A stretch of 44,458 bases of DNA from Rhizobiaceae bacterium. Its GTDB lineage: Bacteria > Pseudomonadota > Alphaproteobacteria > Rhizobiales > Rhizobiaceae. Below the pieces are notes generated by a model. That model was not told the DNA's origin, did no database searches, and saw only the letters and a program-made list of their open reading frames with translations. The position numbers and the translations under genes were made by a program. Every line of letters begins with the position of its first letter. Within the stretch, counting starts at the first letter, position 1. The stretch is from positions 1 to 44,458 of the forward strand of contig JARGOF010000047.1 in NCBI GenBank assembly GCA_029212415.1, written 5' to 3'. Positions 16,933 through 26,847 of this stretch are shown here, in pieces.

Positions 16933-17565
16933 TCAGCCGGGACGCGTGAAATTTTGCCGCAGGGCCTCGACCTCCGCGCGAACGCAACAGCCTTCGATGT
17001 GATCATTGACCAGGCCCATGGCCTGCATGAAGGCATAGAGCGTTGTCGGACCGACAAAGCTCCATCCGCGTTTTTTCAGATCCTTCGAGATCGCTGCCGA
17101 AATATCCGTTTTGGCCAGCGCCATCACTGTGGGCCCGTCGAGGCTTGCCGGTCTTTGCGACGGGCCGGGCTCATGGGACCAGAAGTAGCAAGCCAGAGAA
17201 CCGAATTCCGCGCGAAGCTCCAGTGCACGCCGGGCATTGTTGATTGTCGAATTGATCTTGCCCCGGTGACGGATGATACCGGCATCTGCGACGAGGCGCT
17301 CCACATCGTCTGCGTCGAAACCTGCCACTGTCTCCATGTCGAAACCGGCAAAGGCAGCGCGAAAATTCTCGCGCTTGCGCAGGATGGTCAGCCAGGAAAG
17401 ACCGGACTGAAAACCTTCCAGACAGATTTTCTCGAACAATTGTGTGTCATTGCCAACCGGGCGCCCCCACTCGGTGTCGTGATAGTGAAGATAGTCATCC
17501 TTGTTGCCATGCCAGAAGCACCGCAATTTTCCGTCTACGCCCTCGACCAGACCCGTGTTTGGCAT
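16933..17565 (-). CDS. tag: DNA-3-methyladenine glycosylase I
   Basis: Tag removes 3-methyladenine from DNA and starts base excision repair. The 210-residue product matches the family along its length: CFWHGNKDDYLHYHDTEWGRP with the zinc-ligand Cys and His at the start, CLEGFQSGLSWLTILRKRENF, DAGIIRHRGKI, and GWSFVGPTTLYAFMQAMGLVNDHIEGCC with the second zinc pair near the end. I take the ATG at 17565 because AAAGGG lies 8 bases upstream; a GTG at 17574 is the alternative. The gene is divergent from the first L,D-transpeptidase across a 219-bp gap with no recognised site. Confidence 0.94.
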   Translation of the reverse strand: MPNTGLVEGVDGKLRCFWHGNKDDYLHYHDTEWGRPVGNDTQLFEKICLEGFQSGLSWLTILRKRENFRAAFAGFDMETVAGFDADDVERLVADAGIIRHRGKINSTINNARRALELRAEFGSLACYFWSHEPGPSQRPASLDGPTVMALAKTDISAAISKDLKKRGWSFVGPTTLYAFMQAMGLVNDHIEGCCVRAEVEALRQNFTRPG

Positions 17566-17784
17566 GATTTTCACCCTTTACCGATTGTTAACCGGATTTA
17601 TCAACAGCCCGATAACCTTGCCAGAAGCTTTATCGGTTGAAACGCATTTTATCCATCCCGATTCACTTTTGAGTCTTCTTCCCCGCGCAGTGTTGATGGT
17701 GGCAAAAGCCCTCCTATCCGCGTTTTTCATCCATGGAACGCGGCTGGAACAATAGTGTCTGACAAAAGGTAGTGAGTCTGTCCG

Positions 17785-18534
17785 ATGAACATGAAAACGT
17801 TTTTCCTCGCCTCGATTTGCCTTGGTGTATTGACTGCGCATGCACCGGCCGGCGAACGATATGCTCAACGACCACCTGTGGTGCTGAGCCCTGATTTAAC
17901 AGCACCCTGGGTCACCCAGCTGCGCCAACCTGGAACCGCGCACGGAGCGGGCAGAATTGTGCGGCGAAACCGCCAGGCCCAGCAGCGCCAACAGGTTAAA
18001 CGGCAGCGCAAAGCCATGCAGGTGTCCTCGGTGCGCCAGAAGGCCCGGCCTGCTGGTCAGCCAAAGGCGCTGGCGATAAACCCGATTTATCTGCCCCAGA
18101 CCGTGTCCTATGAGAGCCGGCACAAGCCCGGCACGATCATCATCGATACGCCGAACCGGTTTCTCTATCTGGTGCAGGGCAACGGCACGGCGCGCCGTTA
18201 CGGTGTTGGTGTCGGCAAGCCGGGCTTCGAATGGGCCGGAACGCATAAAGTGAGCCGCAAGGCGCTGTGGCCCGACTGGCGGCCTCCCTCTGAAATGATT
18301 GTCCGAGAAAGGAAAAAGGGACGCATTCTGCCCCGGTTTGTTGCCGGTGGCCCTGCCAATCCTCTGGGTGCGCGCGCGCTTTATCTCGGCTCGACGCTGT
18401 ACCGGATTCACGGCACGAACCAGCCCTGGACCATCGGTGGCGCGGTCTCATCGGGGTGTATTCGCATGCGCAATGAAGATGTGGTCGATCTTTATGAACG
18501 CGTCAATAACGGCACCAAAGTTGTGGTGATCTGA
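17785..18534 (+). CDS. L,D-transpeptidase (YkuD), first of a tandem pair
   Basis: The 249-residue protein has a probable signal sequence (MNMKTFFLASICLGVLTAHAPA) and a long Arg/Gln-rich linker (residues 50-95). A YkuD catalytic domain follows from about residue 112 ([18 protein letters not shown]). The active-site motif is complete, with H209 in IHGTNQP and the nucleophile C225 in SSGCIRM. Such enzymes form 3-3 peptidoglycan cross-links or attach proteins to the wall in the periplasm, and rhizobia carry many. The next gene is a close paralogue, 189 bp downstream on the same strand. Confidence 0.93.
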   Translation: MNMKTFFLASICLGVLTAHAPAGERYAQRPPVVLSPDLTAPWVTQLRQPGTAHGAGRIVRRNRQAQQRQQVKRQRKAMQVSSVRQKARPAGQPKALAINPIYLPQTVSYESRHKPGTIIIDTPNRFLYLVQGNGTARRYGVGVGKPGFEWAGTHKVSRKALWPDWRPPSEMIVRERKKGRILPRFVAGGPANPLGARALYLGSTLYRIHGTNQPWTIGGAVSSGCIRMRNEDVVDLYERVNNGTKVVVI

Positions 18535-18543
18535 TGTAAGGTT

Positions 18544-18570
18544 AGCCGGGAAGATCATGTCTTCCCGGCT
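18544..18570 (+). terminator. Perfect 11-bp hairpin after the first L,D-transpeptidase
   Basis: AGCCGGGAAGA and TCTTCCCGGCT pair perfectly around a TCATG loop, 9 bp after the stop codon. No T-tract follows, so it may end transcription poorly or protect the 3' end. It suggests that the two paralogues are separate transcription units. Confidence 0.55.
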
Positions 18571-18723
18571 GTCGATATCCTGTGAAAGAAGGAACCGGAT
18601 GCTGCCCTCAAACATACGTGCCGCAGCCGTATGTAATCACTTTTTATTTATTCTGCCCGTCGTTTCTTGCAAGCATCGACATGAATGTTACCCTGACCAT
18701 CAGTAATTCAGGGGAGAATAACA

Positions 18724-19431
18724 GTGAAGAAACTTGTTTCGCCTTTACTCATGGCCGGTTTTCTCGTCGTGACAATTGCCGCGACGATCTTCGTGGCCGG
18801 AAGTGCAAACGCCTTCATGCGTGATGAGACGCTTGCCAGGCAGGATGTCGCAACCGACGTCATCACTGTGGCGCAGGCCAAGCGTCCAAAGCCGGAATAT
18901 ATGCGCCGGAAAGTCAGAATTGACACCAATGAACGACCCGGCACGATCATCATCGATACCGGTCGAAAGTATCTTTACTTCGTTCAAAAAAACGGCAGAG
19001 CGATCCGCTACGGCGTGGGTGTCGGGCGTGACGGCTTTGGATGGTCGGGAACGGTCAAGGTCGGTCGCAAGGCCGAATGGCCGGACTGGCGCCCGCCTGC
19101 CAGCATGATTGCCCGGGAGCGCCGCAAGGGTCGCCATATTCCATCCTATGTGAAAGGCGGGATCAACAATCCCCTTGGCGCGCGTGCTCTCTACCTTCAT
19201 CGCGGCGGTCGTGACACGATCTATCGCATTCACGGAACCAACCAGCCCTGGACCATTGGACAGAACATGTCGTCGGGCTGCATCCGGATGATGAACAAGG
19301 ATGTGGAGCATCTTTATAAACGCGCGCCGATCGGATCAAAGGTGATCGTCATCGGTCCGAACAGCAAAAGTGCCTCGAACTATTATCGCGAAAAGGGCAT
19401 CGATATTCTGGCGACCCTGTTCAACCGGTAA
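18724..19431 (+). CDS. L,D-transpeptidase (YkuD), second of a tandem pair
   Basis: The 235-residue protein starts with a basic n-region and hydrophobic core ([26 protein letters not shown]), a signal peptide or anchor. The catalytic domain runs from about residue 71 ([18 protein letters not shown]), with H170 in IHGTNQP and C186 in SSGCIRM. The domain is clearly similar to that of the upstream copy (shared [25 protein letters not shown] blocks), but the N-terminal linker is much shorter and different. GGGGAG lies 8 bases before the start codon. A local duplication followed by divergence is likely. Substrates are unknown. Confidence 0.93.
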   Translation: MKKLVSPLLMAGFLVVTIAATIFVAGSANAFMRDETLARQDVATDVITVAQAKRPKPEYMRRKVRIDTNERPGTIIIDTGRKYLYFVQKNGRAIRYGVGVGRDGFGWSGTVKVGRKAEWPDWRPPASMIARERRKGRHIPSYVKGGINNPLGARALYLHRGGRDTIYRIHGTNQPWTIGQNMSSGCIRMMNKDVEHLYKRAPIGSKVIVIGPNSKSASNYYREKGIDILATLFNR

Positions 19432-19500
19432 ATCGGGCTGAGCGGTTTGATGCCGTTGGCAGGGCAAGGTCGTTGGGACAGGACCGTTGCCTGAAAACAA

Positions 19501-19536
19501 ACAGCCGCGGATGAAATCAGTTTCACCCGCGGCTGT
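19501..19536 (-). terminator. Intrinsic terminator for the DoxX gene
   Basis: On the minus strand, ACAGCCGCGGGTGAAA and TTTCATCCGCGGCTGT pair as a 16-bp stem with one G-U pair and a CTGA loop. The run TTGTTTTC follows. It may also slow plus-strand transcription from the second L,D-transpeptidase, where one A-C mismatch would occur. Confidence 0.8.
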
Positions 19537-19573
19537 CTGTTAGATGCATTGTAAATTTTGTTGCCAGTCAGAC

Positions 19574-19960
19574 TTAGCCCTTGCGGCGAGCGTCCACCGA
19601 CAGGCTTCCCGGACCCGAAACAGCCAGAATAAGAAAACCACCGGCCATGGCCAGGTTTTTCAGGAAGCTGGTGAACTGTGCCTGATCGGCAGGGTCGAAA
19701 TGCGCCAGAAAACCGGATGCTATGCAAAAGGCTGCAAGCACATAGGCGGCCGGCGCGGTCATGAAGCCGATCAGTACGGCTATGCCGCCCAGAACTTCAA
19801 CAGCGATGACGACCCATACGAGCAGGCCGGACATTGGTACGCCCATGCTGGCCATGTAACCGGCAGTACCACCGACACTGCCCAGTTTCATCAAGCCTGC
19901 CATGATGAATATGATTGCTAACAGAATACGGCCTATGAGAAGGATTGCCGAGTTTGACAT
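19574..19960 (-). CDS. DoxX-family membrane protein
   Basis: The 128-residue protein has four membrane segments and the DoxX pattern ILLIGRILLAIIFIMAGLMKL at the N-terminus. LVWVVIAVEVLGGIAVLIGF and AAYVLAAFCIASGFLAHFD follow, and the tail ends MAGGFLILAVSGPGSLSVDARRKG. DoxX proteins are poorly defined and have been linked to thiol or redox homeostasis in some bacteria. The frame opens further upstream, but AAGGAGATC in front of the ATG at 19960 fixes the start. It is divergent from a GST gene across 220 bp. Confidence 0.9.
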   Translation of the reverse strand: MSNSAILLIGRILLAIIFIMAGLMKLGSVGGTAGYMASMGVPMSGLLVWVVIAVEVLGGIAVLIGFMTAPAAYVLAAFCIASGFLAHFDPADQAQFTSFLKNLAMAGGFLILAVSGPGSLSVDARRKG

Positions 19961-20180
19961 GGTGATCTCCTTTGTTGTCATGATGGCCGTATATAGGTTC
20001 TGCGTGGGGAAGGAAGCTGAACAATTGTCGACGCATTGTTCATAAATTGAAGACAGTCTAATCGGGCGCATTCTGATACTTTCGCCTTGCTGGCTTTGAC
20101 TGCAGCCTGGCAGAGGCCTGTCGACTGAAAATGCTGCAGGCGGCCAGAAACATTGGACAAATTACAGGAATGGACCATCA

Positions 20181-20885
20181 ATGACTGACCTGAACGCGTT
20201 TCCCATCACCCAGCGTTGGAAACCAGCCGATCCAGATGTGATTCAACTCTATTCATTTCCCACGCCAAACGGTGTCAAAGTCTCCATTGCGCTTGAAGAG
20301 CTTGGCCTGCCCCATGAGGCGCATCTGGTAAACATCATGACGGATGACCAGAAAACGCCTGAATTCCTGTCGCTCAACCCCAACGGAAAAATTCCGGCGC
20401 TGATCGATCCCGATGGTTTTGGCGGCAAGCCCGTCGGCATTTTTGAATCCGGAGCAATTCTCCAATATCTGGCTGACAAGACCGGGAAACTCATTCCGGC
20501 AGATCCTGCCCGGCGTCTTGAATGCCATCAATGGTTGTTTTTCCAGATGGCGGGTGTCGGACCGATGTTTGGTCAATACGGGCATTTCTACAAATTCATG
20601 GCCGACAAGATCTCCGATCCCTATCCGACCGAACGCTACCAGAATGAAAGCAAACGCCTGCTTGCGGTTCTCGACCAGCGGCTGGAGGGGCGTCAGTGGA
20701 TCATGGGTGATGACTACACGATTGCTGATATCGCCTCTTTTCCCTGGGTCGGCACCCTGCGCGACTTCTATCAGGCAGGTGAAGCAGTCGGACTGGACGA
20801 TTACACCAATGTCACAGCCTGGCTGGAAAGATGCATGGCACGCCCAGCCAGCATGAAGGGCAAGAATATTCCGCCGCGGCCATAG
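20181..20885 (+). CDS. Glutathione S-transferase family protein (YfcG/YghU-like)
   Basis: The 234-residue protein has the thioredoxin-like N-terminal GST domain (VIQLYSFPTPNGVKVSIALEELGL near residues 20-43, NPNGKIPALIDPDG near 73, FESGAILQYLADKTG near 90) and the helical C-terminal domain (GDDYTIADIASFPWV near 176). The TPNG motif and overall look fit the nu class (YfcG, YghU), whose members act as glutathione-dependent disulfide-bond oxidoreductases more than conjugating transferases. Substrate unknown. It is transcribed convergently with groEL, and repeats and a shared terminator lie between. Confidence 0.93.
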   Translation: MTDLNAFPITQRWKPADPDVIQLYSFPTPNGVKVSIALEELGLPHEAHLVNIMTDDQKTPEFLSLNPNGKIPALIDPDGFGGKPVGIFESGAILQYLADKTGKLIPADPARRLECHQWLFFQMAGVGPMFGQYGHFYKFMADKISDPYPTERYQNESKRLLAVLDQRLEGRQWIMGDDYTIADIASFPWVGTLRDFYQAGEAVGLDDYTNVTAWLERCMARPASMKGKNIPPRP

Positions 20886-20962
20886 CGAGACCGGAAAAGT
20901 GCGAAGCGGTTTTCGGATAAGTCGAGCGACAGGCAAAATTCGAGACCCGAAAAGTGCGAAGC
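20886..20962. repeat. Rhizobial-style intergenic repeat, one and a half copies
   Basis: CGAGACC-G/C-GAAAAGTGCGAAGC occurs at 20886-20907 and again at 20941-20962. The first copy continues into GGTTTTCGGATAAG, so CCGGAAAA and TTTTCGG can form a bulged stem. The second copy diverges after the shared 22 bp. I recall this kind of GAAAAGTG...GGTTTTCGG element as frequent between genes in Hyphomicrobiales. It lies just after the GST stop and before the groEL terminator. Confidence 0.7.
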
Positions 20963-21010
20963 CTCTTTGCGCAAACGGGGCAGGGGCGCCATCAAACCCA
21001 AAGAGCAAAC

Positions 21011-21041
21011 AATAAAAAAGGCGACCCGAAGGCCGCCTTTT
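21011..21041 (-). terminator. Intrinsic terminator of groES-groEL
   Basis: On the minus strand AAAAGGCGGCC-TTCG-GGTCGCCTTTT forms an 11-bp stem with one G-U pair and a UUCG tetraloop, followed by more T residues. It lies 24 bp after the groEL stop. On the plus strand the stem is also followed by TTTT, so it can serve the GST gene as well. Confidence 0.9.
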
Positions 21042-21064
21042 CAAAAAGTGTGAGAGTGGCTGAC

Positions 21065-22726
<1,662 letters not shown>

Positions 22727-22784
22727 TCATTTCTGGGCCATTGGCCCGAATTCCAGATGGGGACTGATAATTGGCAGGATCGGA

Positions 22785-23081
22785 TTAGCCGATAACGCCC
22801 ATAATGTCGGATTCCTTCATGATGAGAAGGTCTTCCATATTGAGCTTCACTTCAGTGCCGGACCATTTGCCGAACAGAATGCGGTCGCCGACCTTGACGT
22901 CCATGGCAACAAGGTTGCCGCTCTCGTCGCGTGCGCCAGGGCCTACAGCGACAACTTCGCCTTCAGATGGCTTTTCCTTGGCAGTATCAGGAATGATGAT
23001 GCCGCCCGCAGTCTTTTCTTCAGACTCGACACGGCGCACAACAACGCGGTCGTGCAGTGGACGAAAATTGACATTTGTCAT
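22785..23081 (-). CDS. groES: 10-kDa co-chaperonin GroES
   Basis: The 98-residue product has the standard start [12 protein letters not shown], the mobile loop [18 protein letters not shown] that docks on GroEL, and the [16 protein letters not shown] roof region. It is first in the groES-groEL operon. Promoter and CIRCE lie 58 to 122 bp upstream. Confidence 0.99.
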   Translation of the reverse strand: MTNVNFRPLHDRVVVRRVESEEKTAGGIIIPDTAKEKPSEGEVVAVGPGARDESGNLVAMDVKVGDRILFGKWSGTEVKLNMEDLLIMKESDIMGVIG

Positions 23082-23138
23082 TGTCTATTACCCTCGATCG
23101 AATGACAGAGCCAGGCGGAATGCCTGACCGGTGCATGA

Positions 23139-23165
23139 TTAGCACTCGTCGAAGAGGAGTGCTAA
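23139..23165. promoter_or_regulatory. CIRCE operator (HrcA binding site) of groESL
   Basis: TTAGCACTC-N9-GAGTGCTAA matches the CIRCE consensus exactly. HrcA binds it and represses groESL in unstressed cells. Of the 350-bp gene-free stretch 23082-23431, this element, the groESL promoter and presumably a promoter for the divergent HAD gene are the only content I can name. Nothing else was recognised in 23204-23431. Confidence 0.97.
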
Positions 23166-23174
23166 TTCGGCCTT

Positions 23175-23203
23175 GAGATAAGTCTGGTGCATTGGGGAGT
23201 CAA
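23175..23203 (-). promoter_or_regulatory. Promoter of groESL
   Basis: On the minus strand CTTGACT, a 17-bp spacer and TATCTC form a good -35/-10 pair ending 9 bp before CIRCE. The start site should therefore fall at the edge of the operator. The preceding C and the CTTATCT around the -10 also resemble the alphaproteobacterial RpoH consensus, so dual recognition is possible. Confidence 0.75.
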
Positions 23204-23431
23204 GAGATTTGCCCGAATTTTTCTTTTCAGGCGCTCGTTGGCCAAACAGGATCATGGCGTCGTTGGTCGATGGCCGGCCTGTTCAATGGCTGCGCCATGA
23301 CATAAAGGAAGCGCGTTCCGGCGGCAAGATGGTTGCAGCCGCTAAATGGGGCTTGTTTTCTCGGCCCCGATAGTGAATGTCTGCGCAGGTCAAGCTGGCA
23401 CCCGACAGCCTTCAAGAAAATTCGGAACATC

Positions 23432-24280
23432 ATGGTAAACAAACTCGACCGCCTCGCTGAACTCCATAACCGGTATGATGTCATTTTTTGCGATGTATGG
23501 GGCGTCTTGCATAATGGCGTGGAGTCCTGGCCCCTTGCAGGTGAAGCGCTCAGTGCATTTCGCAATCAGGGCGGCTCGGTTGTCCTGATCACCAATTCGC
23601 CCCGCCGACGGCAAAGTGTTGCCGAGCAACTTGATCTGATGGGGGTCTATCCGGATGCCTTTGATTCCATAGTAACCTCGGGAGATGTGACAAGAGATCT
23701 GATTTCCGCAGGCTCGAAGAGAGTTTATTTCATCGGGCCGGAACGTGATTTGTCGCTGTTCGAAGGTCTCGGCGTCAGCAATGTCGGGCTCGACGATGCC
23801 GGTATCGTCGTTTGCACAGGGCTGTTTGATGATGAAAAAGAGACAGCCCAGCAATATGTTCCCGTCCTCAGGGATATCCGTGAGAAAAATCTGCCGTTTA
23901 TTTGTGCCAATCCGGATTTGGTGGTTGAGCGCGGAGAGCGCCTGATACCCTGCGCCGGTGCCATTGCAGCCCTCTATGAAGAGATGGGCGGCACCACATT
24001 GGTATCGGGCAAGCCACACAAGCCGATTTACGATGCTGCCCTGACTGCAGCAGGGCAATTGCGTTCTTATGTGGACAAAAGCCGGATCCTGGCCATTGGC
24101 GATGGCATGCCGACGGATGTAAAGGGCGCGCAGGATTATGGACTTGATCTGCTTTACGTGTCCGAGGGGATACACGCGCGTGAATACAGTGAGCGTTCCG
24201 TGGTTGACGCGTTGAGACTGAATGAATTTCTGCTAAGGCATGATGCACGACCGGTATGCTGGATGCCGCGTCTGCGCTAA
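23432..24280 (+). CDS. HAD-IIA family hydrolase (TIGR01459 type)
   Basis: The 282-residue protein has the HAD nucleophile motif YDVIFCDVWGVLHNG with D21, the SVVLITNSPRR motif near residue 54 and the late metal motif AIGDGMPTDVKGAQDYGLD near 226. The cap and the WGVLHNG form fit the alphaproteobacterial family TIGR01459, related to NagD/PGP phosphatases. The substrate is unknown. An earlier in-frame start exists at 23333, but the ATG at 23432 gives the family's normal start. It precedes ribF by 24 bp, so the two are probably co-transcribed, and a role near flavin phosphate metabolism is conceivable. Confidence 0.9.
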   Translation: MVNKLDRLAELHNRYDVIFCDVWGVLHNGVESWPLAGEALSAFRNQGGSVVLITNSPRRRQSVAEQLDLMGVYPDAFDSIVTSGDVTRDLISAGSKRVYFIGPERDLSLFEGLGVSNVGLDDAGIVVCTGLFDDEKETAQQYVPVLRDIREKNLPFICANPDLVVERGERLIPCAGAIAALYEEMGGTTLVSGKPHKPIYDAALTAAGQLRSYVDKSRILAIGDGMPTDVKGAQDYGLDLLYVSEGIHAREYSERSVVDALRLNEFLLRHDARPVCWMPRLR

Positions 24281-24304
24281 CCCTGAAGGAGCCCCGCAAA
24301 AACG

Positions 24305-25294
24305 ATGATAACGGAGCCAATCACCCGTATCAGCGCACTTCAAGAGTTTCCTGAGAGCTTGCGTCATTGTGTCGTGGCCATCGGAAATTTTGATGGCGTC
24401 CATCGTGGCCACCATGCCGTGTTGAGCGCGGCATTGGAGCATGCGCGACAGGAAGCCGTGCCGGCCGTTGTGCTGACGTTCGAGCCCCATCCGCGGACCG
24501 TTTTCCAGCCGGAGACTCCGGTATTCCGTCTGACACCGGCGCCACTGAAGGCAAAATTGCTGGAAGCCATGGGGTTTTCCGCGGTGATCGAATTGCCGTT
24601 TACGCGCGATCTGGCACAAAAGACGGCCGAAGCTTTCGTCGAAGAGGTGCTCGTTCAACATCTGAATATTCGCCGCGTCGTGACAGGCTTCAATTTTCAT
24701 TTTGGCAAGGGCAGGCAGGGCAGTCCGGAATTTCTCAGTGAAATGGGCAAGAAGATGGGCTTTGGCGTCACGGTGGTTCAACCCTTCGAGGATGAAAACA
24801 CGGAGCTGATTTCCTCCAGCCGCATACGCGCCCTTATTCAGCAGGGCGATGTTTCCGGCGCTGCCGGCCTGCTTGGATATCGCTACACGATTGAAGCCGA
24901 AATCATCAAAGGCAAACAACTCGGGCGCACCCTGGGTTTTCCGACCGCCAATATGGCCTTGCCGCCGCAAGTGCAACTGCGCAAGGGAATTTATGCGGTG
25001 CGTTTTCGCCGGCAGAACGGCAGCCTTCATGACGGTGTTGCCAGCTTTGGTTATCGGCCAACCGTCGATGATCAGGGTGCACCCCTGCTGGAAACCTATA
25101 TTTTTGACTTCGACGAAGAGATCTACGCAGAGGTCTGTGCCGTGACCTTTTTTGCCCATCTGCGCGATGAGGTCAAATTCGACGGGCTCGACCCGCTGAT
25201 TGAACAGATGAAGCGTGACACCGATGAAGCACGAGCAATGTTGTCTGACCTTCGACCCATGGGCCAGCTGGATCGTGCCTTGGCATTTGCCTGA
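24305..25294 (+). CDS. ribF: Bifunctional riboflavin kinase / FAD synthetase
   Basis: RibF turns riboflavin into FMN and then FAD. The 329-residue protein has the N-terminal FAD synthetase nucleotidyltransferase domain (IGNFDGVHRGHH at residues 26-37, GFNFHFGKGRQGSPEFL near 131, SSSRIRALIQQGDV near 171). The C-terminal riboflavin kinase domain is marked by GRTLGFPTANM near 209 and the FDGLDPLIEQMKRD end. AAGGAG precedes the ATG. Its stop directly abuts the start of an SDR gene. FMN and FAD produced here are needed by flavoproteins such as GlcD and GlcE. Confidence 0.96.
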   Translation: MITEPITRISALQEFPESLRHCVVAIGNFDGVHRGHHAVLSAALEHARQEAVPAVVLTFEPHPRTVFQPETPVFRLTPAPLKAKLLEAMGFSAVIELPFTRDLAQKTAEAFVEEVLVQHLNIRRVVTGFNFHFGKGRQGSPEFLSEMGKKMGFGVTVVQPFEDENTELISSSRIRALIQQGDVSGAAGLLGYRYTIEAEIIKGKQLGRTLGFPTANMALPPQVQLRKGIYAVRFRRQNGSLHDGVASFGYRPTVDDQGAPLLETYIFDFDEEIYAEVCAVTFFAHLRDEVKFDGLDPLIEQMKRDTDEARAMLSDLRPMGQLDRALAFA

Positions 25295-26011
25295 ATGACC
25301 GAGCGTCGCAGACCAATCGCTCTGATCACCGGTGCAACATCCGGAATAGGTCTGGAGATGGCGAAGCGGATGGCAGTCGACCACCAGCTTGTGCTGACCG
25401 GGCGAAGGCAAACGCACGAATGCGCCGCAGACCTGCCACCCGATGCACACTATATCAAAGCCGACTTGAGCGATCCTGTCCGGTCGGCCAGGCATCTTGC
25501 TGCAAAGTTTTTCTCGCTGGAACCGGGTCGCTTGGACCTGTTGATTATCAATGCAGGCATCGGATTTCATACGTCGGCCGGTCGTGAAGATGTGGCCATG
25601 GTGCGCCAGACTTTGGATGTCAATCTGATCTCCTCCATCATGCTCGTCCGGCAATTTGCCCCCCTGCTGGAGGCATCGCACGGCAAGGTCGTCTTCATCG
25701 GTTCTGTTGCCCATCGTGGTGCTGCCAACATGCCAACCTATGCGGCATCCAAGGCTGGGTTGGCCGGTCTGGCGCGATCCTTGAAGTCAGAATGGAAAGA
25801 CCGCATAGGTGTTCAGATAATCCACCCGGGGCCAACGCGCACCACCATGCACGCCAAAGCAGGCTATGATCCCGGCATCTTGCGCAAACTGTTTTTCAGC
25901 CCGGAAGCAATGGCTGATGAAATTGTCCGACGCATCAAAGACGATCGCACGCACACCCGGATATCCATCAAGGCTCGCCTCGGCCGTTTGATCCTGCGGA
26001 GGCGTCCATGA
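25295..26011 (+). CDS. Short-chain dehydrogenase/reductase, first of a coupled pair
   Basis: The 238-residue protein has the classical SDR features: TGATSGIG cofactor loop at residues 11-18, INAGIG near 85, the catalytic Ser in FIGSVAHRGA, and Y149-x3-K153 in TYAASKAG. The ATG immediately follows the ribF TGA, which suggests translational coupling. The C-terminus ends in a basic region (RISIKARLGRLILRRRP). The substrate is unknown. It overlaps the next SDR by 4 bp (ATGA). Confidence 0.92.
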   Translation: MTERRRPIALITGATSGIGLEMAKRMAVDHQLVLTGRRQTHECAADLPPDAHYIKADLSDPVRSARHLAAKFFSLEPGRLDLLIINAGIGFHTSAGREDVAMVRQTLDVNLISSIMLVRQFAPLLEASHGKVVFIGSVAHRGAANMPTYAASKAGLAGLARSLKSEWKDRIGVQIIHPGPTRTTMHAKAGYDPGILRKLFFSPEAMADEIVRRIKDDRTHTRISIKARLGRLILRRRP

Positions 26012-26751
26012 AAGCGCTTGTCACAGGCGCCGCATCGGGTATCGGCAAGGCACTGGTCGAGCGCTTCCTCGACCTCGACATGCAGGTCGTTGGCGTCGAC
26101 CGGGAGGCTGTGGGCAACAAAGGGAATTTGGTGTCCATCAGGGCTGATCTCGCCAGTCGACAGGATGTTGATCGGCTCGTCGTTGAACTCAAAGATCATG
26201 GGCCCTTTGACTATGTGGTCCATAATGCCGGCATCAGCGCGACCGGCAAATTCGAACATATTCCCGATGAAGCCTACCGCCGCCTGCTGACCGTGAATAC
26301 CGAAACACCTCTGGTCATGACCTCGGCGCTGCTGGCTGCCGGTTGCATTGTCATGGACACGCGGATCATTTTCATTTCTTCCCTGTCTCATTCAACGGGA
26401 TATCCCGGCGCGGCCGTATACGGCGCATCGAAGGATGCAGTGGCTGTCTACGCAAAAAGCCTGCGCAAAAGCCTTTTCAAGGACCGGATACATGTCATGG
26501 CGGTTTTCCCGGGTCCCGTTCGCACCGACCATGCGGAGCGCCACGCCCCGCCGGGCGCCAAGGCCGAGCGCCGCATGGAGCCCGGCGAGATTGCCGAAAG
26601 AATTGTTACGGCAGCCAGGCAGCGCAAAAAGGTGCTTTATCCTGGAAAAGCGGCCAATTTCGTCCGTATCATCGGCGCTGTCATGCCCGAAACGACGACC
26701 CGATTCATGCGTCTGGCAATCTATGAAAAACTTCAACGGTCCGTTTATTGA
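26008..26751 (+). CDS. Short-chain dehydrogenase/reductase, second of a coupled pair
   Basis: The 247-residue protein has the TGAASGIG loop at residues 7-14, VHNAGIS near 72, the catalytic Ser in FISSLSHSTG and Y138-x3-K142 in VYGASKDAV. Its C-terminal region (VLYPGKAANFVRIIGAVMPE) is typical of SDRs acting on hydrophobic substrates, but that is weak evidence. It is only distantly similar to the preceding SDR, so the pair is not a recent duplication. The 4-bp overlap suggests co-translation, perhaps as heteromeric or sequential enzymes. Confidence 0.92.
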   Translation: MKALVTGAASGIGKALVERFLDLDMQVVGVDREAVGNKGNLVSIRADLASRQDVDRLVVELKDHGPFDYVVHNAGISATGKFEHIPDEAYRRLLTVNTETPLVMTSALLAAGCIVMDTRIIFISSLSHSTGYPGAAVYGASKDAVAVYAKSLRKSLFKDRIHVMAVFPGPVRTDHAERHAPPGAKAERRMEPGEIAERIVTAARQRKKVLYPGKAANFVRIIGAVMPETTTRFMRLAIYEKLQRSVY

Positions 26752-26765
26752 AAAAAACCTTTATT

Positions 26766-26847
26766 CCGGGCCAGTGCATTGATAGAACGCAATTCATCAT
26801 GAAGGCCGTATTCCGTTTCGAGATTATGATACGAATTATTGGCCCGG
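26766..26847 (+). promoter_or_regulatory. Long-range stem enclosing the putative ileS leader
   Basis: CCGGGCCA (26766-26773) and TGGCCCGG (26840-26847) are perfect 8-bp inverted repeats 66 bp apart. The second arm begins at the last base of the isoleucine codon run of the leader ORF, so a ribosome there would open the stem. A short CGTAT/ATACG stem may form inside. This would be the pause or anti-antiterminator part of an attenuator; this role is inference. Confidence 0.35.

Noticed and set aside
24281..24304. An FMN riboswitch for ribF.
   Set aside because: The gap after the HAD gene is only 24 bp, too short, and no RFN-like sequence is seen before the HAD gene.
24233..25714. A 493-codon open frame on the minus strand across ribF and the first SDR.
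   Set aside because: It lies fully antisense to genes with clear domains, its translation has no domain-like pattern, and the length is explained by the codon bias of the sense genes.
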